Shown: positions 9,039 to 22,860 of the stretch, piece by piece
Position numbering within the stretch: the first letter of the stretch is position 1
How the letters are laid out: the number at the start of each line of letters is the position of its first letter
Assembly: GCF_014196345.1 (NCBI RefSeq)
Contig: NZ_JACIDN010000002.1
Coordinates: forward strand, 704,657 to 768,656
Direction: 5' to 3'
Length of the DNA stretch: 64,000 nucleotides
Source: Methylobacterium brachythecii
Lineage (GTDB): Bacteria; Pseudomonadota; Alphaproteobacteria; Rhizobiales; Beijerinckiaceae
Position numbers and translations under genes: made by a program
The notes under the pieces: generated by a model
Told to the model about the DNA's origin: nothing
Databases searched by the model: none
Seen by the model: the letters and a program-made list of their open reading frames with translations, nothing else

Positions 9039-9406
9039 GAGCGGAAACGTCCCTGTTCGGCCTTGTTGTGGTACTGGAGGGCTGCGAGCAGGCCCTTGAG
9101 CGGGCGCACCAGAGCGAGGCTCAAACCGATCGAGAGCGAGCCCGCGACCAGCGCGTGCACCCAGATCGGCGGCTCGAAGGTGATTTCGATCCAGAGCGCG
9201 AGGCCGACCACCACGACGCCGACGATCGACATCACGAAAAAGGCCGGCCCGTCCGCCGAGTCGAAGGCGGAAAAATCCTGGCCGCAGACCTCGCAGCTCG
9301 GCCGGAAGCTCAGGAAGCCGTTGAACATGTGACCCTCGCCGCAGCGGGGGCAGCGGCCTCTGAGGCCTGTCGGGATCGGCGGCGGAGCGTTGCTCGGTAC
9401 GGGCAC
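9035..9406 (-). CDS. DUF983 membrane protein with zinc-ribbon-like cysteines
   Basis: A 123-residue DUF983 protein. Two Cys pairs (RCPRCGEG near residue 20 and CEVCGQDF near 38) form a likely metal-binding ribbon ahead of two membrane helices (about 50-75 and 82-105). The family is regularly found beside cox genes in alphaproteobacteria and is presumed to help oxidase assembly, but no activity is established. It starts at GTG and overlaps SURF1 by 4 bases. Confidence 0.85.
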   Translation of the reverse strand: MPVPSNAPPPIPTGLRGRCPRCGEGHMFNGFLSFRPSCEVCGQDFSAFDSADGPAFFVMSIVGVVVVGLALWIEITFEPPIWVHALVAGSLSIGLSLALVRPLKGLLAALQYHNKAEQGRFRS

Positions 9407-9463
9407 TGAGGGGACCTTCTTCGGCTCGCCCCTGATATGGGCAACGTCCCGCCTTCGGGCATG

Positions 9464-9488
9464 AAAAAGGGCGGCTCGCGCCGCCCTT
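9464..9488 (-). terminator. Intrinsic terminator after cytochrome oxidase subunit III
   Basis: A perfect 9-bp stem (AAGGGCGGC/GCCGCCCTT, 4-base loop). Read on the minus strand it is followed by five T residues. It separates the cox operon from the DUF983-SURF1 unit. Confidence 0.85.
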
Positions 9489-9533
9489 CAGGGTTGCCCA
9501 CCGCGCAAGACGGGGACGGGTTTGCGCGAGGCT

Positions 9534-10397
9534 TCAGCCGTGAGCGGCAGCGTGGCCGAAGCCCGAGCCCCAGACGTAGATGGCGGCGAACAGGAACAGC
9601 CACACCACGTCGACGAAGTGCCAGTACCAGGCGGCGAACTCGAAACCGAGGTGCTGCTTGACTGTGAAGTCGCCGGCATAGGCACGCATCAGGCAGATCG
9701 CGAGGAAGATCGTGCCGATGATGACGTGGGCGCCGTGGAAGCCCGTCGCCATGAAGAAGGTCGACGAGTAGATCGAGCCCGAGAAGCCGAAATGCGCGTG
9801 GCTGTACTCGTAGGCCTGGCACATCGTGAACAGGACGCCGAGGACGATGGTCAGCCAGAGGCCGTATTTCAGGCCCTTGCGGTCGTCGTGCAGCAGGGCG
9901 TGGTGCGCCCAGGTGATCGTGGTGCCCGAGGTCAGCAGGATCAGGGTGTTCAGGAGCGGCAGGTGCCAGGGATCGAAGGCCTCGATGCCCTTCGGCGGCC
10001 AAGTGCCGCCGGTGAACTCGACGCGCTGGGCCTGGATCGGATCGGCCGTGTAGAGCGCAGCCTCGAAATAGGCCCAGAACCAGGCGACGAAGAACATCAC
10101 CTCGGAGGCGATGAACATCATCATGCCGTAGCGGTGATGAAGCTGGACGACGCGGGTGTGGTCGCCGGTATTGGCCTCGTGGGCGACGTCCTTCCACCAG
10201 GAAAGCATGGTGTAGAGGATGCCGAGGAAGCCGGCGCCGAACATGTACGGACCGACCGCGAGGCCGCCCAGCGTCAGGCTCTTCATCCAGAAGACCGCGC
10301 CGGTCGTGGTGATGAAGCCGGAGAAGGCGCCGATCAGAGGCCACGGGCTCGGGTGGAGGATGTGGTAATCGTGGTTCTTGCCGTGCGCCTCGGCCAT
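9534..10397 (-). CDS. ctaE: Cytochrome c oxidase subunit III
   Basis: Subunit III of the aa3-type oxidase, which stabilises the catalytic core in the inner membrane. It has seven predicted helices and the family phrases HPSPWPL near the N-terminus, a WPP motif and a C-terminal YWHFVDVVW motif. The start [13 protein letters not shown] at 10397 is chosen because GAGGAGAG lies just upstream. An in-frame ATG at 10481 would add 28 basic residues and has only a weak ribosome site. It is the last gene before a strong terminator. Confidence 0.93.
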   Translation of the reverse strand: MAEAHGKNHDYHILHPSPWPLIGAFSGFITTTGAVFWMKSLTLGGLAVGPYMFGAGFLGILYTMLSWWKDVAHEANTGDHTRVVQLHHRYGMMMFIASEVMFFVAWFWAYFEAALYTADPIQAQRVEFTGGTWPPKGIEAFDPWHLPLLNTLILLTSGTTITWAHHALLHDDRKGLKYGLWLTIVLGVLFTMCQAYEYSHAHFGFSGSIYSSTFFMATGFHGAHVIIGTIFLAICLMRAYAGDFTVKQHLGFEFAAWYWHFVDVVWLFLFAAIYVWGSGFGHAAAHG

Positions 10398-10531
10398 CGA
10401 ATAGCTCTCCTCACCCCTGGCCTTCGCCGCCGCCGGCTGGCCCCGTTTCACTTTGTCGACGATCGGCTTAGCACCGGCCATCGAGCCTGAAGCTCTATCG
10501 CGGGCGCGAGCCCGTTGTCACGCTTGCGCGC

Positions 10532-11143
10532 TCAGAAATTCGTCCGCGTTCCCGTACCGGTGGCCGTCCCCTCGGCGGCCGCCTGGGGCGAGCCGTTGCG
10601 CGAGACGAAGTAGGTATAGGACAGGGTCATCTCGGAGAGGTCGCCGATATCGGGATCCTTGCGCAGCCCCTGGTCGACGTAGAACACCAGCGGATAGTCC
10701 GCGCTCTCACCCGGCTGCAGGGTGTGCTCGGTGAAGCAGAAGCACTCGACCTTCACGAAATAGCTGCCCATCAGGCCGGGCTGCACGTTGAAGGCCGCGA
10801 TCCCCGTCGCAGGCTTGGAACCGGTATTCGTCACCTTGAAGAACACGGTCTTGGTCTCGCCCGGCACGGCGTCGACGCTCGTCACCTCAGGCTGGAAGCG
10901 CCAGGTCAGGTTCGGGGCGACGTTGGTGTCGAAACGGACGCGCAGCGGCTTGGATGCGGCATCGGCCGAGGCGGTCGGCGCGGCGCCGACGCGTGGCGTG
11001 CCGTCGAAGCCCGTCGCCTTGCAGAACAGGTTGTAGAGAGGCACCGACGCGAAGGCGAGACCGGTCATCCCGGCGACCACGCCGGCGCAGGCGATCGCCG
11101 TCCAGCGAGTGCCCTTCTGCGAATTCCGGCCCGCCGCGCTCAC
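10532..11143 (-). CDS. ctaG: Cytochrome c oxidase assembly protein CtaG (Cox11)
   Basis: Delivers copper to the CuB site of subunit I. The 203-residue protein has one N-terminal membrane helix (about residues 14-34) and a periplasmic Ig-like domain carrying the copper-binding motif VECFCF. The frame is open far upstream; the start is the GTG at 11143 because it overlaps the stop of the preceding small gene (GTGA) and gives the normal family length. Confidence 0.92.
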   Translation of the reverse strand: MSAAGRNSQKGTRWTAIACAGVVAGMTGLAFASVPLYNLFCKATGFDGTPRVGAAPTASADAASKPLRVRFDTNVAPNLTWRFQPEVTSVDAVPGETKTVFFKVTNTGSKPATGIAAFNVQPGLMGSYFVKVECFCFTEHTLQPGESADYPLVFYVDQGLRKDPDIGDLSEMTLSYTYFVSRNGSPQAAAEGTATGTGTRTNF

Positions 11144-11313
11144 AGCGGGCGCTCCAGGATCTGGGGGCCGAGCTTGGCGATCGTCAGCACGAAGAACAGG
11201 ATCACCAGGGCGCCGAGCGTCAGCGCGATGGCGATGGAGCGCTTGCGGCGCGCCTTCTCCTCCTCGGGGGTCAGCGCTCTGACCTGGAATTTCGGATCCA
11301 TCATGGCGTGCAT
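11140..11313 (-). CDS. 57-residue membrane protein of the cox operon (CoxF-like)
   Basis: A short protein, [20 protein letters not shown]..., with a basic Lys/Arg stretch and then one membrane helix (residues about 30-50). Its ATG overlaps the ctaB stop (TGATG) and its stop overlaps the ctaG start (GTGA), a tight translational chain. Small single-helix proteins at this place are usual in alphaproteobacterial cox operons and often annotated CoxF; the function is not established. ATG codons at 11304 and 11301 are alternatives. Confidence 0.8.
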   Translation of the reverse strand: MHAMMDPKFQVRALTPEEEKARRKRSIAIALTLGALVILFFVLTIAKLGPQILERPL

Positions 11314-12284
11314 CAGGCGATGACGGCGCGGAACAGGCCGAAGCCGTGCTCCACCAGGAGCCCTGCGAAGAGCAGGAGCAAGTAGAGGATCGAGAAGCCG
11401 AACAGGCCCATGGCCGCGCGCCGCTCCGCCTCGCCCTCGCGCAGACGAAAGACCTGGAGCGCCCCAGCGAGCATGCCGAGGCCGCCAAGCGCGGCGATCG
11501 CCGCGTAGAGCCAGCCGCCAAAGCCCATGGCGACCGGCACGAGGCCGAGCGGGGCGAGGAGCAGCGTGTACCAGACGATCTGGCGACGGGTGGAATCGGG
11601 TCCGGCCACGTTCGGCATCATCGGGATGCCGGCCTTGGCGTAATCGCCGCTCTTTACGAGCGCCAGCGCCCAGAAATGGGGCGGCGTCCAGATGAAGATG
11701 ATCAGGAACAGCACCACCGAGTCGAGGCCGACATGGCCCGTCACCGCGGCCTGCCCGACGATGGGCGGCAGCGCACCGGCAGCACCGCCGATGACGATGT
11801 TCTGCGCGGTCGCCCGCTTCAGCCACATCGAATAGACGACGGCGTAGAAAACGATGGTGAAGGCCAGGAGCCCGGCGGCTAGCCAGTTCGAGGCGAGGCC
11901 GAGGATCAGCACCGAGCCGACCGAGAGCACCATGCCAAAGGCGAGCGCCTCGTTCGGGAGGATGCGACCGTCGGGGATCGGGCGCTTGGCGGTGCGCGTC
12001 ATCAGCGCGTCGATGTCGGCGTCCCACCACATGTTGAGGCAGCCGGAGGCACCGGCGCCGACGGCGATCATCAGGAGCGCAATGCCGGCGATGATCGGGC
12101 TGACATGCGGGTGCGAGATCACCATGCCGACCAGCGCGGTGAAGATCACCAGCACCATCACCCGCGGCTTCAGCAGGGCGAAGAAGTCCGAAACCTCGCC
12201 GCCGGCCGCGCTGGCGGTCGGGTTGAAGGCTTGCCCTTCGAAGGCTTGGGCCTCGCCGGAGAGGCTATTCGACAGGCTCGACAT
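11313..12284 (-). CDS. ctaB: Protoheme IX farnesyltransferase (heme O synthase)
   Basis: A membrane UbiA-family enzyme that attaches a farnesyl group to heme b to make heme o, the precursor of heme a. The prenyl-diphosphate/Mg2+ motif is NMWWDADID, followed by MTRTAKRP. It has about nine hydrophobic segments over 323 residues. The start [13 protein letters not shown] is preferred; a TTG ten codons upstream is preceded by AAAGGA, but too close for a good ribosome site. The gene follows ctaD after a hairpin and overlaps the next small gene. Confidence 0.93.
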   Translation of the reverse strand: MSSLSNSLSGEAQAFEGQAFNPTASAAGGEVSDFFALLKPRVMVLVIFTALVGMVISHPHVSPIIAGIALLMIAVGAGASGCLNMWWDADIDALMTRTAKRPIPDGRILPNEALAFGMVLSVGSVLILGLASNWLAAGLLAFTIVFYAVVYSMWLKRATAQNIVIGGAAGALPPIVGQAAVTGHVGLDSVVLFLIIFIWTPPHFWALALVKSGDYAKAGIPMMPNVAGPDSTRRQIVWYTLLLAPLGLVPVAMGFGGWLYAAIAALGGLGMLAGALQVFRLREGEAERRAAMGLFGFSILYLLLLFAGLLVEHGFGLFRAVIA

Positions 12285-12402
12285 GAAAACCGTGTTTCGG
12301 ATCGCTTGAACCAAAGTCCTTTCAGGCTCGCGCGGCCCCTGGGGGCCGAACCGCCCTTTCCGGGAGGCCGTCGGCGCGAGGGCCTGGGGCATCCGGGAAA
12401 GA

Positions 12403-12428
12403 GCGAGGACCGCCGCAGCGGTCCTCGC
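12403..12428 (-). other. Intercistronic hairpin between ctaD and ctaB
   Basis: A perfect 11-bp stem (GCGAGGACCGC/GCGGTCCTCGC) with a 4-base loop, 25 bases after the ctaD stop on the minus strand, followed by TCTTT. It may protect the ctaD message end or cut back transcription into ctaB, giving more core subunit than assembly enzyme. Confidence 0.7.
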
Positions 12429-12453
12429 GATGTTCTGTCGTCGAGGGAGCGGC

Positions 12454-14079
12454 TTAGTGGGCCGGCTCGTCGACGATCTGCGGAAGCGTCTCGTACTGGT
12501 GGAAGGGCGGCGGCGACGACAGCGTCCATTCCAGCGTCGTGGCGCCCTCGCCCCACGGGTTGTCCGCGGCGCGCTTCGACGAACGGAAGGCGATGATCAC
12601 GCCGATGATGAAGACCACCATGCCGAGCGCGAAGATGTGGCCGCCCCAGGTCGCAACCTTGTGCCAGGGCGCGAAGGCTTCCGGATAGTCGGCGTAGCGA
12701 CGCGGCATGCCGGCGAGGCCGAGGAAGTGCATCGGGAAGAACAGGACGTTCGCGCCGATGAAGGCCAGCCAGAAGTGCAGCTTGCCGGCCCATTCCGGGA
12801 TCACGCGGCCGGTCATCTTCGGGAACCAGTAGTAGATGCCGCAGAAGATGATGAACACCGCGCCGAGCGAGAGCACGTAGTGGAAGTGCGCGACCACGTA
12901 GTAGGTGTCGTGCAGGTACTTATCGACCGCCGAGTTCGCGAGCACGACGCCGGTGACGCCGCCGACCGTGAACAGGAAGATGAAGCCCACCGCCCAGTGC
13001 ATGGCGGCGGTGAAGCGGATCGAGCCGCCCCACATCGTCGCGATCCAGGAGAAGATCTTCACGCCGGTCGGAACCGCGATCACCATGGTGGCGAACACGA
13101 AGTAGGACTGCGTCTGGAGCGACAGGCCGACCGTGTACATGTGGTGCGCCCACACGACGAAGCCGACGACGCCGATCGCGACCATAGCGTAGGCCATGGC
13201 GAGGTAGCCGAAGACGGGCTTCTTCGAGAAGGTCGCGATCACGTGCGAGACGATACCGAAGGCCGGCAGGATCATCACGTACACTTCGGGGTGGCCGAAG
13301 AACCAGAACAGGTGCTGGTAGAGGATCGGGTCACCACCGCCCTCGGGGGCGAAGAAGGTCGTGCCGAAGTTGCGGTCCGTCAGCAGCATGGTGATCGCGC
13401 CGGCGAGAACCGGGAGCGAGAGCAGCAGCAGGAAGGCGGTGACCAGCTCGGCCCAGGCGAAGAGCGGCATCTTGTGCAGCGTCATGCCCGGAGCGCGCAT
13501 GTTCAGGATCGTGGTGATGAAGTTGATCGCGCCGAGGATCGAGCCGGCACCGGCGAGGTGCAGCGAGAAGATCGCGAAATCGACCGCAGGGCCCGGATGT
13601 CCCGAAGAGGAGAGCGGCGGATAGACCGTCCAGCCCGTGCCCGCGCCGGCCGCGCCCGGAGCGCCTTCGACGAAGAGCGAGCAGACCAGGCTGCAGAAGC
13701 CGGCGACGGTGAGCCAGAACGAGATGTTGTTCATGCGCGGGAACGCCATGTCCGGCGCGCCGATCATCAGGGGCACGAACCAGTTGCCGAAGCCGCCGAT
13801 CAGCGCCGGCATCACCATGAAGAACACCATGATCAGGCCGTGGCCCGTCACGAAGACGTTGTAGGTCTGCGGATTGGAGAAGTACTGCAGGCCGGGGGCC
13901 TCCATCTCCATACGGATGCCGAAGGAGAGAAACGCGCCCACACAGCCCGCGAAGAACGCGAACAGCAGGTAGAGCGTGCCGATGTCCTTATGGTTGGTCG
14001 ACAGGAACCAACGGGCGAAGAAGGACGGCTTGTGATCGTCGTGGGCATCATGCCCGGCATGTGCTGCGGCGGTTGCCAT
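12454..14079 (-). CDS. ctaD: Cytochrome c oxidase subunit I (aa3 type)
   Basis: The catalytic subunit that reduces oxygen to water and pumps protons. It is 541 residues with 12 membrane helices. Visible signatures are [15 protein letters not shown] (CuB His cross-linked to Tyr, plus the D-channel Glu), WAHHMYTVG (CuB ligands) and HFHYVLS near the heme ligands. The Glu and Tyr place it in the A1 class of heme-copper oxidases. It follows ctaC by 75 bp. Confidence 0.97.
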   Translation of the reverse strand: MATAAAHAGHDAHDDHKPSFFARWFLSTNHKDIGTLYLLFAFFAGCVGAFLSFGIRMEMEAPGLQYFSNPQTYNVFVTGHGLIMVFFMVMPALIGGFGNWFVPLMIGAPDMAFPRMNNISFWLTVAGFCSLVCSLFVEGAPGAAGAGTGWTVYPPLSSSGHPGPAVDFAIFSLHLAGAGSILGAINFITTILNMRAPGMTLHKMPLFAWAELVTAFLLLLSLPVLAGAITMLLTDRNFGTTFFAPEGGGDPILYQHLFWFFGHPEVYVMILPAFGIVSHVIATFSKKPVFGYLAMAYAMVAIGVVGFVVWAHHMYTVGLSLQTQSYFVFATMVIAVPTGVKIFSWIATMWGGSIRFTAAMHWAVGFIFLFTVGGVTGVVLANSAVDKYLHDTYYVVAHFHYVLSLGAVFIIFCGIYYWFPKMTGRVIPEWAGKLHFWLAFIGANVLFFPMHFLGLAGMPRRYADYPEAFAPWHKVATWGGHIFALGMVVFIIGVIIAFRSSKRAADNPWGEGATTLEWTLSSPPPFHQYETLPQIVDEPAH

Positions 14080-14154
14080 CGGGTCTGACCTTAACTTCGA
14101 AATGTGATCAGGCGAGGGGGCCGGCGCGCAGTCGCGCCCGCCCCACGAGCGTCC

Positions 14155-14991
14155 TTACTTGGCCGAAGCGAACTTCGAGCCGCCATCGGTCGCGGCGTAC
14201 TTGGTCTTGGCTTCCTTGAGCCACGCTGCGTAAGCCTGATCGCTGACCACCTTCACGACGATCGGCATGTAGGCGTGGCGCATGCCGCAGAGCTCCGAGC
14301 ACTGGCCGTGATAGGTGCCCTCGCGGTCGGCCTTGAACCAGGTCTCGTTCAGACGGCCCGGGATCGCGTCGATCTTGCCGCCGAAGGACGGCATCGCCCA
14401 GGAATGGATCACGTCGGTCGAGGTCACCTGGACCTTCACGACCTTGTTCACCGGAACGACCATCTCGTTGTCGGTCTGGAGGAGCTTGGGCTCCTTCTCC
14501 TCGTCGATGTTGGCATCGAAGGTGAAGCCGCCATCTTCGCCGACCTTCGGGTACTCGTAGGTCCAGTACCAGGCATGGCCGGTGACCTTCACCGTCACGT
14601 CCGAGGCCGGCACGATGAGCTGCGTGCGCAGCATGCGGAAGGACGGGATCGCCACGGCGACGAGGATGAGCACCGGGATGATGGTCCAGGCCACCTCGAT
14701 CGCGGTGTTGTGCGTCGTGCGCGACGGCGTCGGGTTGGCCTTCTCGTTGAAGCGGTAGATGCAGTAGACGAGCAGGCCGAGCACGAAGAGCGAGATGATG
14801 AAGGCCAGGACGTGAAGCCAGCCTTCGAACGAGGCGAGCTGCGCCGCCTCTGCCGTCACCGGCGTCTGGCGATCCATCTGCCACGGCACGGGAATGCCGG
14901 GTTCCGCGAGAGCGGAGGTCGACGTGACGAGCAGGGCGCCGAGCGCGGCAATCCCCCATTTAGACCGGTGTTGCGCGTGCGCCGTCCGCAT
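14155..14991 (-). CDS. ctaC: Cytochrome c oxidase subunit II
   Basis: Takes electrons from cytochrome c through the binuclear CuA centre. It has a signal peptide (residues 1-29, ending SALAEPG), two membrane helices, then a periplasmic cupredoxin domain. The CuA ligands are the His in VIHSWAMPSFG and the block HGQCSELCGMRHAYM (C-x3-C-x3-H-x2-M). First gene of the cox operon, transcribed away from fdhD. Confidence 0.97.
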   Translation of the reverse strand: MRTAHAQHRSKWGIAALGALLVTSTSALAEPGIPVPWQMDRQTPVTAEAAQLASFEGWLHVLAFIISLFVLGLLVYCIYRFNEKANPTPSRTTHNTAIEVAWTIIPVLILVAVAIPSFRMLRTQLIVPASDVTVKVTGHAWYWTYEYPKVGEDGGFTFDANIDEEKEPKLLQTDNEMVVPVNKVVKVQVTSTDVIHSWAMPSFGGKIDAIPGRLNETWFKADREGTYHGQCSELCGMRHAYMPIVVKVVSDQAYAAWLKEAKTKYAATDGGSKFASAK

Positions 14992-15273
14992 GTGCTCTCT
15001 CGTGGCTCCCCGTTATTATCTTGATTTCGCGACGGCCCATTCGCAGATAGCGATTGTGCATTGCGAGGTCCTGATCGCGCGGGGACGGCCCAAGACGAGG
15101 CTATCAACGCGAGACTGTTGGACCGCGACGTAGAACCATACTGATCTCAAACACGCAACCGCCAAGAGCGTCGCACGGCCAAGTTCCGCGCATGACTTAA
15201 GGCGAATGCGTCGGGCCTCTCAACATTCGTTAGTGAGCTGTTGAGAAATGCCCCGGGATGCGAGCCTGACGCC

Positions 15274-16137
15274 ATGGCATCGACCGAGCTGGCCGCCCCC
15301 GATTCCGAAAAACGCTGCGAAACGGCGCAGGCAGCGACGAGCGTGCGCGTTTCGACTCTCGTTGTTGCCTACGACGATCCCGTGCCGCGCGAGGACAGCC
15401 GGCCGCTCGCCGTCGAGATGCCGGTCAACGTCGTCTACGGCAGCGTCCCCTATGCGGTGATGATGACGAGCCCGGCGGATCTCGAGGATTTCGCCTACGG
15501 ATTCAGCCTGACCGAGGGCATCGTCGAGACGGCGGAAGAGATACGCTCGGCCCAGGTCGAGCCGGGTGATGGCGGCCTGCGGCTCCTCGTCGACCTCGCG
15601 CCGGGGCGCCTGCGCGAGCACCTTGCCCGCAAGCGTGCGATCAGCGGCCGGACCGGCTGCGGCGTCTGCGGAATCGACGACCTCGCCTCGCTTCCCCTCG
15701 CCTCACCGCGCAGCGGCAAGGGCCCCGACATCGCGGTCTCGGCCATCAAGACAGCGCTCGATGGGCTTCATGAAAAACAGAGTCTCAATCGTGAGACTCG
15801 CGCGGTTCACGCTGCGGCCTGGGCCCGGCTCGACGGAACGGTGGTGGCCGTGCGCGAGGATGTCGGCCGCCACAACGCCCTCGACAAGCTGATCGGTGCG
15901 CTGATGCGGGCGGGCGAGGACCCGGACCGAGGCTTCCTGATCATCACGAGCCGCTGCTCGTTCGAGATGGCCGAGAAGGCGGCGACCTTCGGCGCCTCGG
16001 TGATCGTCGCGATTTCAGCGCCGACCTCGCTGGCGATCGAGCGCGCGAGGCAGCACGACCTGACGCTCTGCGCCATCGCGCGCTCCGACACGCTGACGGT
16101 GTTTTCCGGCCGCGAGCGGCTGCTGCCCGGCGCGTAG
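15274..16137 (+). CDS. fdhD: Formate dehydrogenase accessory sulfurtransferase FdhD
   Basis: Transfers sulfur to the molybdenum cofactor of formate dehydrogenase, which is needed for activity. The conserved loop RTGCGVCGID carries the two catalytic cysteines. The C-terminal part contains VREDVGRHNALDK, the other family signature. The ATG at 15274 (MASTELAAPDSEK) is chosen; a TTG 33 bases upstream is possible. It diverges from the cox operon. No formate dehydrogenase subunit lies in this window, so it acts in trans; the enzyme would use formate such as that released by the oxalate genes. Confidence 0.93.
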   Translation: MASTELAAPDSEKRCETAQAATSVRVSTLVVAYDDPVPREDSRPLAVEMPVNVVYGSVPYAVMMTSPADLEDFAYGFSLTEGIVETAEEIRSAQVEPGDGGLRLLVDLAPGRLREHLARKRAISGRTGCGVCGIDDLASLPLASPRSGKGPDIAVSAIKTALDGLHEKQSLNRETRAVHAAAWARLDGTVVAVREDVGRHNALDKLIGALMRAGEDPDRGFLIITSRCSFEMAEKAATFGASVIVAISAPTSLAIERARQHDLTLCAIARSDTLTVFSGRERLLPGA

Positions 16138-16157
16138 GCTGACGTATCCCGCGCCGT

Positions 16158-16193
16158 CATTCCGGAGCTCGCCATGAACGAGAATCCGGAATG
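16158..16193. repeat. Inverted repeat after fdhD (REP-like)
   Basis: Perfect 9-bp arms CATTCCGGA/TCCGGAATG with an 18-base spacer, just after the fdhD stop. It shares GTCATTCCGG with the element at 8236. It may act as an mRNA 3' stabiliser. Confidence 0.55.
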
Positions 16194-16254
16194 TCAGTTA
16201 TCGAATTGAAGACGTCCGGCGTGGACTATACCGAGCCGGATCCATCGGGAGCGA

Positions 16255-17427
16255 TCAGTTGGCTGCCGGCGATACCGCGTCGTTGCTCGGAGCACCCGGC
16301 GCCGTCGACGTTCCGCCGATGATGCGGACCTTGCGCTTGGCATCGCCGCTCGGCGGATCCTGCCACTTCTGATTCGCGGCTTCCTTGGACTCCGGTTTCG
16401 GGGCCTCGGCCGGCTTCTCGGCCACCGGCTTGTCGACGGCCTGCGGAGCTGCGGGCGCCTCGGCAGGCTTTTCGGCCGCTTTGGCCGGAGCCTCGGCCGG
16501 CTTCTCCGTGGCCTGCGGCGCTGCCGGCTTGTCCGCGGGAGCAGGCTCGGCCGGCTTCTCGGCGGCCTTCTCCTCATTTACGGGCAGCTTGGCGGCCGGC
16601 AGAAGCGGAGCGGTCTCGGCCTTCGGCAGCTCGGCCGGCGCCTTGACGGCGTCCGGAGCCTTCACGACGTCCGGCACCTTCGCCGGCTCGGGTGTCGCGC
16701 CGGCGTTCGGAGCGGCCTGCTCGACGGGCGCCACCGTCGGAACCGGGGCCTCCGGCGCGACGCGCGGCGCGGCGGGCTTCGATGGCGGGGTGAGCTTGGC
16801 GGTCTTGCGCTGCTGGGCCTTGTCGGCCTTTCGCGCATCCGGCTTGGCGCCGGAGCGCGCGTCGGGGTTCACGCCGTAGGTATTGGGATCGGTGGCGCCA
16901 GGACGCGAGGCGATCGTCGGAGCGCGCTCGCTTTCGCTGTGCAGCGAAGGCCGCGGCAGCGGAATGTCGCCCGGCGGCAGCAAGGCTTCCTGGTCGCGGC
17001 CGCGACGCATGGCGGGCTCGTCGTTGGTCCAGCCGTAGCCGGGCGCGGCCCGGGCGACGCGGTTCGGCGGCGCATCGATGCGCTGGCGCCCGAAGATGGA
17101 GCCGTCGCCGGCATCGACATAAAGGCGGACGCGGTGGCCGGCGGGGTTGGTGGCCTCGACGACGTAGGCGCGACCGTCGAAGCGCGGACGGCTGATCTCG
17201 CTGAAGCCGCGATCCTGCAGCCGGTAGACGACGGCGCGTGGCGGCATCGGCGCCATGTCGTCCTCGTCGATCGGCCCGCGATAGGTTCCGACATAGCCGT
17301 AGAATTGTGCGGACGCCTCGCTCGCGGCGACGAGCGACAGGGCGGCTGCCCCGAGCAACATCGCGCGAAGAGCGCGGCTGCGGTGGGAAACGGCGCGGGA
17401 TGACCGCGTACGGCGCATGGATGCCAT
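16255..17427 (-). CDS. Exported protein with PepSY-like domain and Pro/Ala/Glu-rich tail
   Basis: A 390-residue protein. The signal peptide follows a basic n-region and ends near ASEASAQ. Residues about 45-125 resemble a PepSY-like fold (VYRLQDRGFSEIS..., YVVEATNPAGHRVRLYVDAGDGSIFG). From about 190 to the end the sequence is low-complexity Pro/Ala/Lys/Glu with repeats of EKPAEAP. The start at 17427 has an AAAGAGAAG ribosome site; the longer frame upstream would bury the signal. Role unknown; the tail could span the periplasm or bind peptidoglycan, by analogy only. Confidence 0.75.
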   Translation of the reverse strand: MASMRRTRSSRAVSHRSRALRAMLLGAAALSLVAASEASAQFYGYVGTYRGPIDEDDMAPMPPRAVVYRLQDRGFSEISRPRFDGRAYVVEATNPAGHRVRLYVDAGDGSIFGRQRIDAPPNRVARAAPGYGWTNDEPAMRRGRDQEALLPPGDIPLPRPSLHSESERAPTIASRPGATDPNTYGVNPDARSGAKPDARKADKAQQRKTAKLTPPSKPAAPRVAPEAPVPTVAPVEQAAPNAGATPEPAKVPDVVKAPDAVKAPAELPKAETAPLLPAAKLPVNEEKAAEKPAEPAPADKPAAPQATEKPAEAPAKAAEKPAEAPAAPQAVDKPVAEKPAEAPKPESKEAANQKWQDPPSGDAKRKVRIIGGTSTAPGAPSNDAVSPAAN

Positions 17428-18038
17428 GTGGCTTCTCTTTCGCCCCCTCGAGTTAGGACTCGTTCTGCCTCGACCGGCGGCGGATCTCGACCGACCCTTT
17501 AAGCCTCCGGTCCGATCAGCGAAGTCGTTGCTTCGCATCCCCTTGTGACCGGCAAGCTCGCTTCAAACAGGTGATCGGGGCAGAAATGCGGGACGAGCGC
17601 GTCCGGCATCCGCATCGTCCCGGCCGTCATGGGGAGGGTCGTTTGGCGCAGACCGATCGGGCGTCATTGCGAAAGCTGGTTTGCGGCGGCTTTGGGGCAC
17701 TTGCTGGAGTCGATAAAATCTGGCAACGTCAATTTATAGGACAGGGAGACTGTCCTTTTCTCGAACTGCCGGCTGCCCGGCAGGAGCGGTTGGCGTGAAC
17801 GACACGACGTCGAAACGAACCGAGATGCCGATTGCCGACGCGGCGATCAGGGCGAACGCCGGCTGAACGAGACAGCCGGTGTGACGCCCGCGGGTTGCGG
17901 GCGCCCCCCTTCGAGTAAGGTGCCGAGCCGACCCGATCGCGACGACTGAACGATCCCCGGCCGCTCTCTGGCGTTCGGGCACGAAACATGCTCGCATCCT
18001 CGCCGGATCCGGTGAGACGATCGGAGAACGGTTTGGAC
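17428..18038. other. 611-bp region between the PepSY-like gene and gltB
   Basis: No convincing gene was found. Short frames exist on both strands but none has a ribosome site or recognisable product. It holds the intrinsic terminator-like hairpin at 17738, a GCCCGC/GCGGGC hairpin near 17886-17902, and must contain the gltB promoter. Confidence 0.6.
17738..17760 (+). terminator. Terminator or attenuator upstream of gltB
   Basis: A 7-bp stem AGGACAG/CTGTCCT with a 5-base loop, running into TTTTC on the plus strand. It is 280 bp before gltB with no gene ahead of it on this strand, so it may end a short leader transcript. Confidence 0.5.
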
Positions 18039-22766
<4,728 letters not shown>

Positions 22767-22774
22767 GATCATCT

Positions 22775-22799
22775 GCGCTGCCAGACCATCTGGCAGCGC
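22775..22799. other. Perfect hairpin between gltB and gltD
   Basis: An 11-bp inverted repeat (GCGCTGCCAGA/TCTGGCAGCGC) with a 3-base loop, 8 bases after the gltB stop. There is no T-run, so mRNA processing, protection of the gltB end or partial attenuation is more likely than full termination. Confidence 0.75.
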
Positions 22800-22860
22800 T
22801 GGCTACGAAACGGACGCGGCAAGCCGCGCCATGCGCGCGCGTTCCGCGAAGGGCTGATCG

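Noticed and set aside
16380..16560. CRISPR-like or tandem DNA repeat
   Set aside because: The repeats encode the EKPAEAP tail of an exported protein and vary in length; they have no spacers or regular units.
17571..17798. 75-codon frame in the region before gltB
   Set aside because: GTG start without a ribosome site, no recognisable protein features, and it runs through the hairpin at 17738.
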